DNA of 14,486 nt, from assembly GCA_036733305.1 (NCBI GenBank), contig DAINAT010000093.1:1-14486 (forward strand). Reading direction: 5' to 3'. Position 1 is the stretch's first letter; each line of letters starts with the position of its first letter. This document shows, in pieces, positions 14,190-14,486 of this stretch. Made by a program: the position numbers and the translations under genes. The notes below the pieces were generated by a model, which worked only from the letters and a program-made list of their open reading frames with translations, ran no database searches and was not told where the DNA came from. The DNA comes from UBA7672 sp036733305. Lineage in GTDB: Bacteria > Pseudomonadota > Alphaproteobacteria > Caulobacterales > Hyphomonadaceae.

Positions 14190-14486
14190 TTAGGCTTGAG
14201 CGTCGGCTTCAGTCGAGGCGGCCAGAGCCGGCTCGCGCACGTTTTCCGAAGCGCCCAGGTCCACGCCGGCGGACATCGAGGACTCGGAGAGACCATCGAG
14301 AACCGCGTCAGCGATCAGGTTCACGTAAAGTTGGATCGCGCGGGCAGCGTCATCGTTGCCCGGTATCGGGAAGTCGACTTCCTGCGGATCACAGTTGGTG
14401 TCGACGATCGCGACAACCGGGATGCCGAGCTTGCGGGCTTCCTTGACGGCGATCGATTCCTTGTTGGTGTCGATCACGAACATCAG
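14190..14486 (-). CDS. rpsB: 30S ribosomal protein S2, C-terminal part (5' end outside window)
   Basis: S2 is a component of the small ribosomal subunit, bound late in assembly near the mRNA exit region. Only the last 98 residues are present; the frame is open to the right edge. The visible part reads LMFVIDTNKESIAVKEARKL, then GIPVVAIVDTNCDPQEVDFPIPGNDDAARAIQLY, which matches the family signature IPVxAIVDTNxDP...IPGNDDAxRA. The C-terminal 35 or so residues are acidic and Ala/Ser-rich, a variable tail usual for the family. Stop is TAA at 14192-14190. Next on the same strand is tsf, after a 138-base spacer full of stem-loops. Confidence 0.96.
   Translation of the reverse strand: MMFVIDTNKESIAVKEARKLGIPVVAIVDTNCDPQEVDFPIPGNDDAARAIQLYVNLIADAVLDGLSESSMSAGVDLGASENVREPALAASTEADAQA

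Noticed and set aside
1..14486. CRISPR array, insertion sequence, prophage, tRNA or toxin-antitoxin genes
   Set aside because: No direct repeat array, terminal inverted repeat, transposase motif, cloverleaf or small paired genes seen; all space is taken by conserved core genes and short spacers.

Overview
This window reads as a chromosomal core region of an alphaproteobacterium, probably of the Caulobacterales/Hyphomonadaceae type. That placement is inference from three things: gene order, use of LpxI instead of LpxH, and GC-rich codon use. There is no mobile element, CRISPR array, tRNA or rRNA gene, or clearly foreign segment. Nearly every base is in a conserved gene or a short spacer, and no stretch above 138 bases lacks a gene.

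Layout. The first 444 bases (+ strand) are the 3' end of gltA (citrate synthase), cut by the left edge. Everything else is on the minus strand and is read from the right edge leftwards: rpsB (cut by the right edge), tsf, pyrH, frr, uppS, cdsA, dxr, rseP/mmpA, bamA, skp/ompH, lpxD, lpxA, lpxI, lpxB. gltA and lpxB converge on one perfect GC-rich palindrome that can terminate both.

How the genes work together. The right part serves translation (S2, EF-Ts, ribosome recycling factor) and UMP phosphorylation (PyrH). The middle makes envelope precursors: UppS makes the undecaprenyl carrier, Dxr feeds it with isoprenoid units, and CdsA makes CDP-diacylglycerol for phospholipids. RseP is an intramembrane protease. 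BamA and Skp assemble outer-membrane proteins. LpxD, LpxA, LpxI and LpxB carry out four of the first steps of lipid A synthesis. Several junctions overlap by 1 to 4 bases (frr/uppS GTGA, cdsA/dxr ATGA, lpxA/lpxI TAGTG, lpxI/lpxB GTGA), and uppS/cdsA overlap by 47, which points to translational coupling in one long operon or a few nested ones.

What stands out. (1) The 138-base rpsB-tsf spacer is almost wholly folded into three stem-loops, with G-U wobbles on the minus strand, a short U run, and one segment shared by two mutually exclusive stems; this looks like an attenuator. (2) The tsf-pyrH spacer has two more perfect stem-loops. (3) fabZ, usually between lpxD and lpxA, is absent; only 32 bases separate the two. 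(4) BamA has a long insertion after its RGF motif and two closely spaced cysteine pairs in predicted surface loops. I do not see a new multi-gene system here.
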